Notes: a model not told the origin generated them from the letters alone. A DNA stretch of 64,000 nt from Bacteroidales bacterium (GCA_017508895.1 JAFWRA010000141.1:1-64000), one strand, 5' to 3'; shown: positions 1-8,796, numbered from the stretch's first letter. Numbers and translations: made by a program.

Positions 1-31
1 CATCAGCACCAAACGCGTGACCGTGATGTAA
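1..31 (+). CDS. C-terminal end of a gene cut by the window edge (tentative)
   Basis: From base 2 one frame reads I-S-T-K-R-V-T-V-M and then TAA at 29-31. It sits just before a hairpin at 50-79 that would suit as its terminator. Only nine codons are visible, so the product cannot be named. The call rests on position and the following hairpin, not on homology. Confidence 0.3.
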   Translation, partial: ISTKRVTVM

Positions 32-49
32 TTTTTATGGCTAATGACA

Positions 50-79
50 AAGAAAGGCGACCGCGAGGCCGCCTTTCTT
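50..79. terminator. Hairpin between two convergent genes
   Basis: AAGAAAGGCG (50-59) pairs perfectly with CGCCTTTCTT (70-79) around a 10-base loop. On the plus strand it is followed by GTTTTC. On the minus strand it follows the stop codon of the TonB-dependent receptor by four bases and is followed by TGTCATT. It probably serves both directions as an intrinsic terminator. The U-tracts are short. Confidence 0.6.
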
Positions 80-83
80 GTTT

Positions 84-2555
84 TCAATACCCTTCTTCGG
101 ATTGCTCTTCGCCGCCACCGTCGTCACCGCCTTCGTCGCCGCCCGGACGGTTGCGCTTCATGTTCTGCTGGTTGATGCGGTAGTTGAAGTTGAGCGAGAA
201 CGAACGACGGTTCCAAGTGCTGGTGTTGTATTGCCAGAAACCATCGCCCCACGACTCGCCTCCCCAGCTGCGGCTGTTGAAGAGGTCGCGCACGTTGAAA
301 GTGATGGTGCCGTTGCCATGGAAGATTTCCTTGCTCACCGCGAGGTCGACCCACCAATTGCCCTTACGCATACCGAGTGGTTCCTTGTGCGGACCCATGA
401 TGTGGGCCGTCAGCTGCAAGTCGAACCAGTTGCTGATCTTGAACTTCGACACGGCACGGCCAAAGAGCATCCAAGTGGCATCGTCATAGACCTTGTCGTT
501 AATGGTGCCTTTGAACTTGGAACGGAAGAAGTTGACGTTGCCGTTGAGGTTCCACCACTTGGTCATCTGGCCTTGGGCCACAGCCTCCACGCCGAAGTCG
601 TCGGCCTTACCGAAGTTGATGGGCATGCTGTAGAATACGCCATCGTCTTCGTAGGTGTAGTTGCGTATCATATTGGTGCCGTGGCGATAATAGGTCGTGA
701 AATTGAAGCTGGCATTGTCCCAGAAATGAATGTAACCCAACTCATAGCTATCCATGTAGGTCGGCGTCAAGGCGGGATTACCCAAACGGATGTTGCGGTT
801 GTCGTTGAACGAACGGAAGGGGCTCATCTGCCAAAAGCCCGGACGACGGATACGGCGGGTGTAGCTCACCTGGAACTGGTTGAACTCGTTCACCGAATAG
901 TTGATGTGGGCACTCGGGAAGAAGTCGAAATAAGGCTTACCGCCATTGATGGAGTCAGTGCCGTCATGGGCATAGCCTTTCAGGTTGGTCAAGATGTCGG
1001 TCATCTCGGCACGCAGACCCACCTGTCCCGACCAGCGGCCCCATTCATTGCCGAGACTGGTGTACAAGGCGGCCACCTGTTCGCTGTATTCGTAGTCGTA
1101 ACAATAGTTTTCCAATGGCTCCCAAATGCCGCCATTCTTCTGCCATACGCTGTCGTTGCTCAAAATATTGCGGTTGGTGTATTTGCCGCCAATCTCCCAC
1201 TGCGCCTTGGTGCTGAAAGGATGCACATAGTCAATGCTGACCTGGAGGTTGCGCATACGCTGGTCGTTGCCCGTCTTCTGATAGATGGTCCATAAAGCCT
1301 CCTGCGCATCCGAATTAGGATAGAGCGACTCATTGATGTCAGAACCCGCATTCTCGGTATTGGTGAAGAAACGCACATTGGCCTTCAGGCTGCGACCTTT
1401 GCGCTCAAAGGTCTTGTCGTAGTCCAAAGTGACCTCATACATCGGGTCGTATTCCCAATAGTCCTCGGCACGCACATCATACGAAGCGGAGTCCCACATC
1501 GGATACTCGTCGGAATAACGCACCACAGGATGCGTCTCGAGCTTGCCGTAACGGTAGACGAATGCGGCACTCACAATGTCGCGGTCCGTGATATAGTAAT
1601 CGGCACCCACACGCACGTTATGACCCATACGGTTCATCCTACGCTCGGTGGTCTGGTCGGTAAGTTGCGTGAAGAGGGTGTCACCATCGATGATATCGCT
1701 GAAACGTTTGGTCCTATTGACACCGCCGCCAATATTTCGACGGTTGTTGAAGCCGTAACTGCCGAAGAAGTTCCAACGTTTCAAGCGGTAGTTGTCCGAA
1801 AGGCTAGCGCCGTACATCCAAGGATAACCTCCTCTGATGTTGACCGCGCCATTGAAGCCCTGACGCTTGTCCTTCTTCAAGATGATGTTGATGATGCCTG
1901 CCGAGCCCTCGGCATCATAGCGCACCGAAGGGTTGGTGATGACCTCGATGCGTTCAATCATGTCGCCCTGCAAGGTGCGCAAAGCATCTTGGGTACTCAT
2001 GCCCGATAGTCCCGACTCCTTGCCGTCGATGAGGATACGCACGCCATCATCGCCACGAAGGCTCACATTACCCTCCACATCGACCGACACGGCAGGGATG
2101 TTCTCCAGCACCTCAATGGCATTGCCTGCAGTGTTGCCCACATCCTTGCCCACATTGAAGACGTGTTTGTCCAACGTCATCTCATAAGTGCTCTTCTCAG
2201 CCACCACATTCACCTCATTCAGCATGCGGCTGTCGGGCGAAAGATTGATCTTACCCACGTCGACCGTGCTTTTCGTGCCGTCAAGGTTGATGTTTTTATA
2301 GGAGGTGTTGAATCCAATATATTGGATTTCAAGCTCATAGCGGCCTTTCTCAAGTTCCAAGGTAAAGTGTCCCGTAGGGTCGGTGACGCAGCCCGAAACG
2401 AAAGTCTTATCTGGCAAAGTACAGGCACGCACCGTGGCATATTCCATGGGATGGCCGGTCGAATTGTCAATAACGCGGCCTTTCACCGTGATGGCGGCAA
2501 AAGAGAATTGGGCGCAGCAAAAGAGCGCCAAAAAGAATAGGACAGTTTTTTTCAT
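84..2555 (-). CDS. TonB-dependent receptor, CarboxypepD_reg-like/plug/beta-barrel
   Basis: Outer-membrane receptor of 823 residues. I chose the ATG at 2555 because it gives a clean signal peptide (MKKTVLFFLALF, cleavage after about residue 20) and lies 28 bases after a TAnnTTTG promoter; an upstream in-frame ATG at 2606 lacks both. A carboxypeptidase-regulatory-like beta-sandwich (about 22-105) starts with VKGRVIDNSTG. A plug domain (about 120-225) follows, with the typical RIEVITNPSVRYDAEGSAGIIN-type region and LRGDDGVRILIDG. The rest is a long aromatic-rich barrel of the OMP_b-brl_3 type. After the last barrel strand comes an unusual acidic Gly/Asp/Glu tail of about 20 residues. No SusD partner is adjacent, so the substrate is unknown. 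It stands alone as a transcription unit. Confidence 0.9.
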   Translation of the reverse strand: MKKTVLFFLALFCCAQFSFAAITVKGRVIDNSTGHPMEYATVRACTLPDKTFVSGCVTDPTGHFTLELEKGRYELEIQYIGFNTSYKNINLDGTKSTVDVGKINLSPDSRMLNEVNVVAEKSTYEMTLDKHVFNVGKDVGNTAGNAIEVLENIPAVSVDVEGNVSLRGDDGVRILIDGKESGLSGMSTQDALRTLQGDMIERIEVITNPSVRYDAEGSAGIINIILKKDKRQGFNGAVNIRGGYPWMYGASLSDNYRLKRWNFFGSYGFNNRRNIGGGVNRTKRFSDIIDGDTLFTQLTDQTTERRMNRMGHNVRVGADYYITDRDIVSAAFVYRYGKLETHPVVRYSDEYPMWDSASYDVRAEDYWEYDPMYEVTLDYDKTFERKGRSLKANVRFFTNTENAGSDINESLYPNSDAQEALWTIYQKTGNDQRMRNLQVSIDYVHPFSTKAQWEIGGKYTNRNILSNDSVWQKNGGIWEPLENYCYDYEYSEQVAALYTSLGNEWGRWSGQVGLRAEMTDILTNLKGYAHDGTDSINGGKPYFDFFPSAHINYSVNEFNQFQVSYTRRIRRPGFWQMSPFRSFNDNRNIRLGNPALTPTYMDSYELGYIHFWDNASFNFTTYYRHGTNMIRNYTYEDDGVFYSMPINFGKADDFGVEAVAQGQMTKWWNLNGNVNFFRSKFKGTINDKVYDDATWMLFGRAVSKFKISNWFDLQLTAHIMGPHKEPLGMRKGNWWVDLAVSKEIFHGNGTITFNVRDLFNSRSWGGESWGDGFWQYNTSTWNRRSFSLNFNYRINQQNMKRNRPGGDEGGDDGGGEEQSEEGY

Positions 2556-2583
2556 AGTAATAATTCTGCTCGTTTTAGGACTG

Positions 2584-2591
2584 CAAAAATA
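2584..2591 (-). promoter_or_regulatory. Promoter -7 element for the TonB-dependent receptor
   Basis: The minus strand reads TATTTTTG, a full match to the Bacteroidota TAnnTTTG element, 28 bases before the chosen start codon at 2555. The match supports the downstream ATG. Confidence 0.6.
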
Positions 2592-2632
2592 GGCTTTTTC
2601 AAGCAATTAGCGTTTGGAATTGTTGGAGAAAA

Positions 2633-5116
2633 TCACATCGGATCCACATCCACCTGCACCTGAACGGCCTTGTACTCGGAATTCTGCTGGAACAAACGAA
2701 TCTGCTGCGCAATCAACTCTTTCACTTTCTGGGTGTTGTAATCCCGTCTAAACTTCACCATCATCTGCTTGATATACAAATTCTTGACCCTTGAAACAAC
2801 TGGGTACTCCGGACCAAGGAGGTCTTGCTTGAAAATGGGCCGTAGCATCAAAGCCAACTCCGATGCGGCTGGATTGAGTCTCTGGTAATCCTTGTGCTTC
2901 AAACGGATGAGAATTAGGCGATAGAAGGGCGGATAGCCAAACTGCCTGCGGATGACCATCTGTTTCTCGTAAAGCCCACGGAAGTCGTTGCGCAACACAT
3001 CCTGCAAAACGGGATGCGCCGGCTCGTAGGTCTGGATAATGACCTTGCCTTGTTTGCCTTTGCGGCCTGCGCGACCCGCCACCTGAGCCATCAGCTGGAA
3101 ACTGCGCTCATGGGCACGGAAATCAGGGAAGGAAAGCATATTGTCGGCGTTAAGGATGCCTACCACCTTCACCGAGTCGAAGTCCAAGCCCTTAGTGACC
3201 ATCTGTGTGCCCACGAGGATGTTGGTCTCATGGTCTTGGAAAGCCTCCAAAATGCTTTGGTAGTCGTTTTTCGAACGCGTGGTGTCGAGGTCGAGGCGGG
3301 CCACTTTGGCTTCGGGCATGACAAGACTCAGGTCCTCCTCGATCTTCTCAGTGCCAAAGCCATGCATCCGAATGTTTGTGCTATGGCAAACGGGACATTC
3401 AGTCGGCACAGAAGCCGTGTAGCCACAATAATGGCATCGCAACACATTCTGACTCTTGTGATAAATGAGGCTCACGTCACAGTTGATGCACTGAGGCACA
3501 TAATGGCATTCGTCACATTCCAAACGAAGCGAAAAGCCGCGTCTGTTTTGGAACAAAATGGTTTGGTTGTGTTCGTCCAAAGTCTCCTTCATCGCGTCCA
3601 GCAAAGTGCTGCCAAAGTCGGCCTTCATGGTCTTGCGACGGCGTTCCACACGCATGTCGCTGAGGATGATTTCGGGCATCTGCACACCACCATAACGCTC
3701 GGTGATTTCCACCAAATGGTAGCGGCCGTTCAATGCATTGTAATAGCTTTCGTATGAAGGTGTGGCCGAACCCAACACGATGTTCGACTTGTGCATCGCG
3801 GCCAACACGATGGCAGCATCGCGGGCATTATAGCGCGGTGCAGGGTCGATTTGCTTGAAGCTGCTATCGTGCTCCTCGTCGACAATGATGAGTCCAATGT
3901 CGGAATAAGGCAAAAAGATAGATGAGCGTGAACCTATGATAATCTGATGCTTTGGCGATTGCGTCTGGCCAAAATCGCGTACCTGCTCCCACACCTCTAC
4001 CCTTTCATTGGTGCCATAACGCGAATGGTACACGCCTAATCTGTCGCCGAAATACTCCTTCAAGCGGTTAATGATCTGGGCAGTAAGCGCAATCTCAGGC
4101 AATAGATACAACACTTGCTTCCCTTGGTCGATAGCCTCCTTGATGAGCTTGATGTAGATTTCTGTCTTGCCGCTTGAAGTCACGCCATGGAGCAATACTG
4201 GCTTCTTCATTTCAAAACCCGACTTAATGCACTCGTAAGCCTTTTGTTGGGCATCAGTGAGTTGAATGCTGTCCACATCGGTCTGCACCTTGAATTCCTT
4301 CAGCCGACTGACCTTGCGCTCGTAAACCTCGAAAATGCCCTTTTCAGCCATGTTTTTCAGAATGGTGGAAGTGGCGTTGGCCTTTTGCAGCAAAGCTTTG
4401 GCCAAAATATCGTTGTCGGCATCGCCTCCAAGCGTGATGAAAGCCAGCAAGACTTCCAATTGCTTATAGGCACGCTTGGTCAGGGTGTCCATCAACTCAT
4501 GGACTTTCGCCTCATCGCGGTATTCCGAGGCAAGCCGCACAAAACGCTCGTATTTGGCCTTGTATTTCTCATTCAGCTCCTCCTCCATCACCAGAATGCC
4601 TTTCTCCATCATGCTATGAACAAGCGGCATCACTTTCTTAAAACCGATGATTTTGCTCACCTCACTGATGGCGATTTTTGGTTTGATTTGAAGAGCCTCA
4701 ACGATGAGATACTCGAAGTCATTCAATGCCACCGAGTCGAGAACATAATCGGGCGAAAGGGCCACCGTCGTCTCGCTGCTCAGCTTCAGTGCGGAAGGCA
4801 GTGCCGCTTGCATCACCTCGCCAAGATGACACATGTAATAGGTCTTCACCCAGTCCCAAAACTTCAGCTGTTTCTCGTTGACCAAAGGCTGGTCGTCAAG
4901 CAAATCCATGAGGAATTTGACTTCCACCGCAGGCACTTGTTCCGTCAAACCGACAATCAGTCCCGACATGATTTTGGTCTTGCCAAACTGCACCACGGCT
5001 CTTTGACCCACGCGCACCTGTTCGTTCAAAGCGAACGGAACACGATAGGTAAAAGTGCACGGAACCGGAATCGGTAGTAAGATTTCAGCAAAGAGGGTGA
5101 TACGGGAGTCGCTCAT
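2633..5116 (-). CDS. priA: Primosomal protein N' (replication restart helicase PriA)
   Basis: PriA is the 3'-5' DNA helicase that reloads the replisome at stalled forks. The 827-residue product has the full family layout: an N-terminal DNA-binding domain, the Walker A motif GVTSSGKTEIY (about residue 310), the DEEH Walker B box (IIVDEEHDSSFKQ) and GSATPS motif III. The zinc-binding insert shows CDECHYVPQCINC and CHYCGY/CPVC pairs, followed by GFGTEKIEEDL, GTQMVTKGLDF and the QVAGRAGR motif VI. Start choice: ATG at 5116 (MSDSRITLFAEILLP), since the seven codons before it come from the repeat-containing upstream gap. Nothing is missing compared with known PriA proteins. Confidence 0.97.
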   Translation of the reverse strand: MSDSRITLFAEILLPIPVPCTFTYRVPFALNEQVRVGQRAVVQFGKTKIMSGLIVGLTEQVPAVEVKFLMDLLDDQPLVNEKQLKFWDWVKTYYMCHLGEVMQAALPSALKLSSETTVALSPDYVLDSVALNDFEYLIVEALQIKPKIAISEVSKIIGFKKVMPLVHSMMEKGILVMEEELNEKYKAKYERFVRLASEYRDEAKVHELMDTLTKRAYKQLEVLLAFITLGGDADNDILAKALLQKANATSTILKNMAEKGIFEVYERKVSRLKEFKVQTDVDSIQLTDAQQKAYECIKSGFEMKKPVLLHGVTSSGKTEIYIKLIKEAIDQGKQVLYLLPEIALTAQIINRLKEYFGDRLGVYHSRYGTNERVEVWEQVRDFGQTQSPKHQIIIGSRSSIFLPYSDIGLIIVDEEHDSSFKQIDPAPRYNARDAAIVLAAMHKSNIVLGSATPSYESYYNALNGRYHLVEITERYGGVQMPEIILSDMRVERRRKTMKADFGSTLLDAMKETLDEHNQTILFQNRRGFSLRLECDECHYVPQCINCDVSLIYHKSQNVLRCHYCGYTASVPTECPVCHSTNIRMHGFGTEKIEEDLSLVMPEAKVARLDLDTTRSKNDYQSILEAFQDHETNILVGTQMVTKGLDFDSVKVVGILNADNMLSFPDFRAHERSFQLMAQVAGRAGRKGKQGKVIIQTYEPAHPVLQDVLRNDFRGLYEKQMVIRRQFGYPPFYRLILIRLKHKDYQRLNPAASELALMLRPIFKQDLLGPEYPVVSRVKNLYIKQMMVKFRRDYNTQKVKELIAQQIRLFQQNSEYKAVQVQVDVDPM

Positions 5117-5134
5117 GGGAATAGGTCTTTTTTG

Positions 5135-5221
5135 CACGCAGAATCCACAGAAATCGCAGAACCTACCAGCTGTTATTTTTGCGTCGCTTTGCGTTTCTCA
5201 TAATTCTGCGTATTCTGCGTG
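5135..5221. repeat. Intergenic inverted repeat, TTCTGCGT family, copy 1
   Basis: CACGCAGAAT (5135-5144) is inverted as ATTCTGCGTG (5212-5221). Each arm carries extra TTCTGCG units, and the middle contains GCGTCGCTTTGCG. A second copy with the same orientation and a similar core lies at 6555-6648. The pair brackets the plug-protein gene. No coding sense is apparent. Confidence 0.7.
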
Positions 5222-5231
5222 AGACAATTTC

Positions 5232-6503
5232 TTAATGTGAATTCACCACGGAATAGCCAATCAGCTCATCGTAGCCCTTTATGGAGTTAAAGTAGTAGAA
5301 ATATAGCTTATACACGTTGTCGGTCTCCCAATGGTTGCCTGCAGTCAGCTCGGTGGCAATCATGCCGGTCGTGCGGTCGAGGGTGACGAACATAAAGTTG
5401 TAATAGCCTTGTTTGAGCACCATCGAGCAGGTGTAGCCATGCAAGCGGTAGTCGTAGCTCATCTTGTTGCTTTCGTTGAAGCACCAGTCGTTGAGTGCGC
5501 CCATAATGTAAATGTCCTCGTGGGTCAGTGGTGTCTCGCTTTTATAGAAAAAATTGACGCGGCAATAGTCAGCTTCAGTGGCATTGTCCAAGTTTTCGTT
5601 CTCCACATAAATGTATTTTTCGCCATGGATGTCTTCATAAGTGACATAAGCTTTCCTCGCACGCGGTTCACAAGTGGCAATGTCAATTTCATAGCAATCA
5701 TCGTTTTGCCGGATATGGGCCAAATTCTCCGACTGGAAATAGAAGTTGCTGGTATTGAATCGTCTGTATTGGTTGGTCCCTTCAAAAACGGTCTGAGGAT
5801 GATGTTCAAAGGAAAGATAATCGGGATAGACGTAAGTGGGCTTGAGTCCCTCGGCGGCATTGTCCCAACGACCATTCTGACGGATGGTCAAATAGCTGAA
5901 TTGCTGCGTATTGCCCGTCAGATAGTTGTTCACATTCACCCTGATATCGAGTTGCTGGTGAGTGTCGGTCAACGACAAATCATCAGGATAGCGTGGTATA
6001 GTGGCTCCCACATGGGCTTTCTCGTCAACCACCATGAAACGGCGAGTGAAGTAGAGGTCGTTCAAGTCGTCGCCATACACGATGAGCAGATAATTCCCCG
6101 AAACCAATGGCATCATGTCCTCGTTGGGAAACTTAAGCTCATAATTCACATATTCTATTAATGTGTTACGCGAAAAAGCATAGTCATCCAAACGGTCGGA
6201 TTCGAAGCCCGAAGCATATTGTATACGCTGAAGTTCAGTAGGCTGCCACTCGTGATCGCAATGGATGAAAGTATAGTTGAGCACTTCTCCCTCACCATCT
6301 ATAATGTCGAATGAAAGGGTCAGTCTGCCCAACATGTCTTCCAAAGGGATGATTGGGTCGTGAAGTTGGTCATCGTCGGCATAAAGCAACACCGTCTGCA
6401 CTTGGGGCTTGTAGTTAATATTGCCGCAAGGCAAGTCGAAACTCTGGGCAAAGAGACCTGCCACACACAGAAGCAAGGTCGTCAAGAAAACACTTTTTTT
6501 CAT
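5232..6503 (-). CDS. Type IX secretion system plug protein (DUF5103 family)
   Basis: Exported protein of 423 residues that I recognise as the DUF5103 / T9SS plug family. In the described T9SS a protein of this family closes the SprA translocon pore on its periplasmic or outer side when no cargo is engaged. Visible features are a signal peptide (MKKSVFLTTLLLCVAGLFAQ), an N-terminal region with QTVLLYADDDQLHDPIIPL, the strongly conserved-looking FIHCDHEWQPTELQ, a middle with FMVVDEKAHVGATI, and a C-terminal Ig-like half with IMGALNDWCFNE and GYYNFMFV. ATG 6503 fits the signal peptide and an upstream TAnnTTTG element 17 bases away. It is a single-gene unit, flanked on both sides by copies of the TTCTGCGT repeat. 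No other T9SS translocon gene is adjacent. Confidence 0.85.
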   Translation of the reverse strand: MKKSVFLTTLLLCVAGLFAQSFDLPCGNINYKPQVQTVLLYADDDQLHDPIIPLEDMLGRLTLSFDIIDGEGEVLNYTFIHCDHEWQPTELQRIQYASGFESDRLDDYAFSRNTLIEYVNYELKFPNEDMMPLVSGNYLLIVYGDDLNDLYFTRRFMVVDEKAHVGATIPRYPDDLSLTDTHQQLDIRVNVNNYLTGNTQQFSYLTIRQNGRWDNAAEGLKPTYVYPDYLSFEHHPQTVFEGTNQYRRFNTSNFYFQSENLAHIRQNDDCYEIDIATCEPRARKAYVTYEDIHGEKYIYVENENLDNATEADYCRVNFFYKSETPLTHEDIYIMGALNDWCFNESNKMSYDYRLHGYTCSMVLKQGYYNFMFVTLDRTTGMIATELTAGNHWETDNVYKLYFYYFNSIKGYDELIGYSVVNSH

Positions 6504-6520
6504 CACACCATACATTTCGG

Positions 6521-6528
6521 CAAAAATA
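6521..6528 (-). promoter_or_regulatory. Promoter -7 element for the T9SS plug gene
   Basis: The minus strand reads TATTTTTG, full match to TAnnTTTG, 17 bases before the ATG at 6503. Confidence 0.6.
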
Positions 6529-6554
6529 CTCAATTTTCCGATTACCATAAACTA

Positions 6555-6648
6555 TTTCACGCAGAATTCGCCGAATCTTGGGAAGCGCTTTGCGACACAA
6601 TGCTTGCGTCCGACTGGCTTCTGCGTGTTCTGCGTATTCTGCGTGAAA
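6555..6648. repeat. Intergenic inverted repeat, TTCTGCGT family, copy 2
   Basis: TTTCACGCAGAAT (6555-6567) is inverted perfectly as ATTCTGCGTGAAA (6636-6648). The right arm has three tandem TTCTGCGT units. The core contains GCGCTTTGCG, as in copy 1 at 5135-5221. It fills most of the gap between the plug gene and the HIT gene. Confidence 0.75.
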
Positions 6649-6666
6649 CGGAAACTTCGCTGGAAA

Positions 6667-7059
6667 TCAAAGTTGCTCCACAATGCGCTTCTGCACCTCA
6701 AGGAACTCGGCCTCGCTCAGATGGACGTGTTCTTTCTTGAAGTCCAAGTCACCCTCTTGCGTGATGGGAATGAGGTGGATGTGGGCATGAGGCACTTCCA
6801 AGCCTATTACAGCCACGCCAATGCGTTTACAAGGCACAGCCTTTTCGATGGCCTTGGCCACTTTTTTGGCAAAGACCATCATGGCCCCGATTTCGTCGTC
6901 TTCGAGGTTGAAGATATAGTCGTCTTCGTGCTTAGGCACCACCAATGTATGCCCTTTCATCACGGGATTGATGTCCAAGAAAGCAAAGAAACGCTCGTCT
7001 TCGGCAATTTTATAGCAAGGGATATCCCCTTTAATGATTTTAGAAAAAATAGTAGCCAT
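6667..7059 (-). CDS. HIT-family nucleotide hydrolase/transferase
   Basis: Cytoplasmic HIT (histidine triad) protein of 130 residues, the usual size for the HINT branch, which hydrolyses AMP-linked phosphoramidates. It opens with ATIFSKIIKGDIPCYKIAEDE and has FLDINPVMKGHTLVVPK in the first half. The active-site triad is HAHIHLIP near residue 98. The ATG at 7059 starts the family-typical N-terminus; a longer open frame upstream is only overlap with greA. It follows greA by 10 bases and is very likely cotranscribed with it. The physiological substrate is unknown for most bacterial members. Confidence 0.93.
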   Translation of the reverse strand: MATIFSKIIKGDIPCYKIAEDERFFAFLDINPVMKGHTLVVPKHEDDYIFNLEDDEIGAMMVFAKKVAKAIEKAVPCKRIGVAVIGLEVPHAHIHLIPITQEGDLDFKKEHVHLSEAEFLEVQKRIVEQL

Positions 7060-7069
7060 AACAATAGTA

Positions 7070-7543
7070 TTAACGGGTGATTTCCATAACTTCAAACTGA
7101 ACCTTGCCGGCAGGCACCTGGATTTCGGCAACCTCACCCACTTGCTTGCCCAAAAGACCTTGGCCGATAGGCGAGTTGATGGAGAGTTTGCCTTCCTTGA
7201 AATTGGCTTCCTTTTCCGGCACGATGGCATAGGTCATCATCATGCCCGACTTGGTGTTCTTGATTTTCACGGTCGAATAAAGCAGCACCTTAGAGTTATC
7301 CATCTTGGATTCGTCGAGGATGCGGGCATTGAAAATCAAGTCTTGCAATTCGGCAATCTTGGCTTCAAGCAAGCCTTGGGCTTCCTTGGCGGCATCATAT
7401 TCGGCGTTTTCGGAGAGGTCGCCTTTGTCGCGTGCTTCCTGTATGGCTTGCACAATGCGCGGACGCTCGCGAAGAATCAAGTCGTCGAGCTCGTCCTTCA
7501 GTTTCTGTAACCCTTCAGGGGTAAAGTATTTAATTTCTGACAT
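7070..7543 (-). CDS. greA: Transcription elongation factor GreA
   Basis: GreA stimulates cleavage of backtracked RNA by RNA polymerase. The 157-residue protein has the N-terminal coiled coil with the conserved tip acidic segment (GDLSENAEYDAAKE, residues about 41-54) and the C-terminal FKBP-like domain ending GKVQFEVMEITR with SPIGQGLLGKQVGE. Length and motifs are normal. First gene of a greA-HIT unit. Its roughly 80-base leader carries a terminator-like hairpin (7587-7610) downstream of a good promoter (7629-7636), which suggests control by premature termination. Confidence 0.97.
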   Translation of the reverse strand: MSEIKYFTPEGLQKLKDELDDLILRERPRIVQAIQEARDKGDLSENAEYDAAKEAQGLLEAKIAELQDLIFNARILDESKMDNSKVLLYSTVKIKNTKSGMMMTYAIVPEKEANFKEGKLSINSPIGQGLLGKQVGEVAEIQVPAGKVQFEVMEITR

Positions 7544-7579
7544 AGTAATTTATATAATATTCAATTCGTTACAAGTTGC

Positions 7580-7610
7580 AAAAAAGAGACCCTTACCGAA
7601 ATAAGGGTCT
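7580..7610 (-). terminator. Terminator hairpin in the greA leader (attenuator or porV-like gene terminator)
   Basis: AGACCCTTA (7587-7595) pairs perfectly with TAAGGGTCT (7602-7610) around a six-base loop. Read on the minus strand the hairpin is followed by CTCTTTTTTG, a proper U-tract. It lies after the PorV/PorQ-family gene (stop at 7664) but also downstream of the promoter at 7629-7636. It could therefore end readthrough from the upstream operon, or terminate part of the greA transcripts after about 40 bases, or both. Confidence 0.75.
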
Positions 7611-7628
7611 TCTTTTGGTTTGCGACTG

Positions 7629-7636
7629 CAAAGATA
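7629..7636 (-). promoter_or_regulatory. Promoter -7 element for greA-HIT
   Basis: The minus strand reads TATCTTTG, full match to TAnnTTTG, between the stop of the PorV/PorQ-family gene and the hairpin. Expected start of transcription is near 7622, upstream of the hairpin. A -33 element is only weakly matched. Confidence 0.6.
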
Positions 7637-7663
7637 CGAATTATTTCTTATCCTGAGACAGAA

Positions 7664-8761
7664 TTAGAAAATAATTCTAGCGCCAACACTGTGCGTGCCA
7701 CCAAAGGTGTAGGTGTCTCTGTAGGAATAATCCACAGCGAGCTTCAAGCCGTCTTCTTTCTTCGACAGCGGCACCTTGATGGACACACCAGCGCTCAGGC
7801 CTCTGTTGATGTTCATGCAGTTGTCATCGTAAAGGACACCTTCCTTGAAGCCTTGCTTCGACCAGATGCCTTTTTCCCAGGTATAACCGGCACGAATCAT
7901 GAACATTTCTCTCCAACCATACTCCAAGCCACCGGTCAGCTGGTCGTTGGTGAAGGAGTTAGAGCAGAAGTTACCAGCAATGGTGATTCTGTTTGTTTCG
8001 GCAAACAGGAAGTCATAGGCGGCCGAGATGCTCAACTGGGTGGGCAATTCGAAGTCGTCGACGCGTTGCACCATGGTGAACTGCTGGTTGCTAGTGTTGT
8101 CCATGAACACACGCAGAGAGATACCGTCGCCAGAGAATTTCATCGTGGGTCCGATATTCTTCAAGGTGATACCAAAGTGGACATTGTCGAAAGGACCGGT
8201 GACATACTGGATACCGGCATCGATGGCGACACCGACACCACCCATATCCTTAATGGACTCGCTGATGATCTTCAAGTTGAAGCCGCCGCTGATGCTGTTG
8301 GAGAACGACTTGGCGAAGGCTAAGTTGATGTTCATCAGGTTGGGTTTGTAAGTACCGAGACCACCATCAGGATTCTGTACAGTGGTAATCGGAATCTCAC
8401 CGATGCTGAACGACATGAAGGAGAGGCCCAACACGCTCGATTCACCCACGCGAGCCAAGAAGCCGAACGAGGAGATACGAGTGTCGTTGCCTACTCCAAC
8501 CAACCAGCTGGTGTGGCTAAAGTTAATATCCAGGGAGTGGCATGAGGTGATACCGGCCACGTTGCCGAAAATGGCATCAACGCCATTCACAAACGACATG
8601 CCTGCATTGCCCCAGCCAGACGAAGCTGCCCAAGGGTTGATCAACAGCTCTGAAGCGCCAGCTTGGCCTGAACGGTCTTTATTTCCTGCAAATGCTTGAG
8701 GAGCACTTAATCCCATAAGGACTACGAAGCTCAAGACGATATATCTAAATGATTTCTTCAT
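7664..8761 (-). CDS. PorV/PorQ-family outer-membrane beta-barrel protein
   Basis: Outer-membrane barrel of 365 residues with a signal peptide (MKKSFRYIVLSFVVLMGLSA, cleavage near AFAG). PorV in the T9SS is a FadL-like barrel that shuttles cargo from the translocon to the sortase PorU. The family signs here are AGASELLINPWAASSGWGNAGMSF near the N-terminus, SGGFNLKIISESI, GVAIDAGIQY, and a barrel-type C-terminus ending SVGARIIF. It is the last gene of a three-gene operon with a giant exported protein and a TonB-dependent receptor. Because porU is not adjacent, I treat it as a PorV/PorQ paralogue dedicated to that operon, not as the housekeeping PorV. That assignment is inference. Confidence 0.8.
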   Translation of the reverse strand: MKKSFRYIVLSFVVLMGLSAPQAFAGNKDRSGQAGASELLINPWAASSGWGNAGMSFVNGVDAIFGNVAGITSCHSLDINFSHTSWLVGVGNDTRISSFGFLARVGESSVLGLSFMSFSIGEIPITTVQNPDGGLGTYKPNLMNINLAFAKSFSNSISGGFNLKIISESIKDMGGVGVAIDAGIQYVTGPFDNVHFGITLKNIGPTMKFSGDGISLRVFMDNTSNQQFTMVQRVDDFELPTQLSISAAYDFLFAETNRITIAGNFCSNSFTNDQLTGGLEYGWREMFMIRAGYTWEKGIWSKQGFKEGVLYDDNCMNINRGLSAGVSIKVPLSKKEDGLKLAVDYSYRDTYTFGGTHSVGARIIF

Positions 8762-8796
8762 GATGATAAATTATTTACGGTTAGCAATTACATTGT

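Noticed and set aside
78..1295. Long open frame on the plus strand opposite the TonB-dependent receptor
   Set aside because: It is antisense to a clear receptor gene, has no recognisable domain or start signals, and the GC-rich third positions of the real gene explain its openness.
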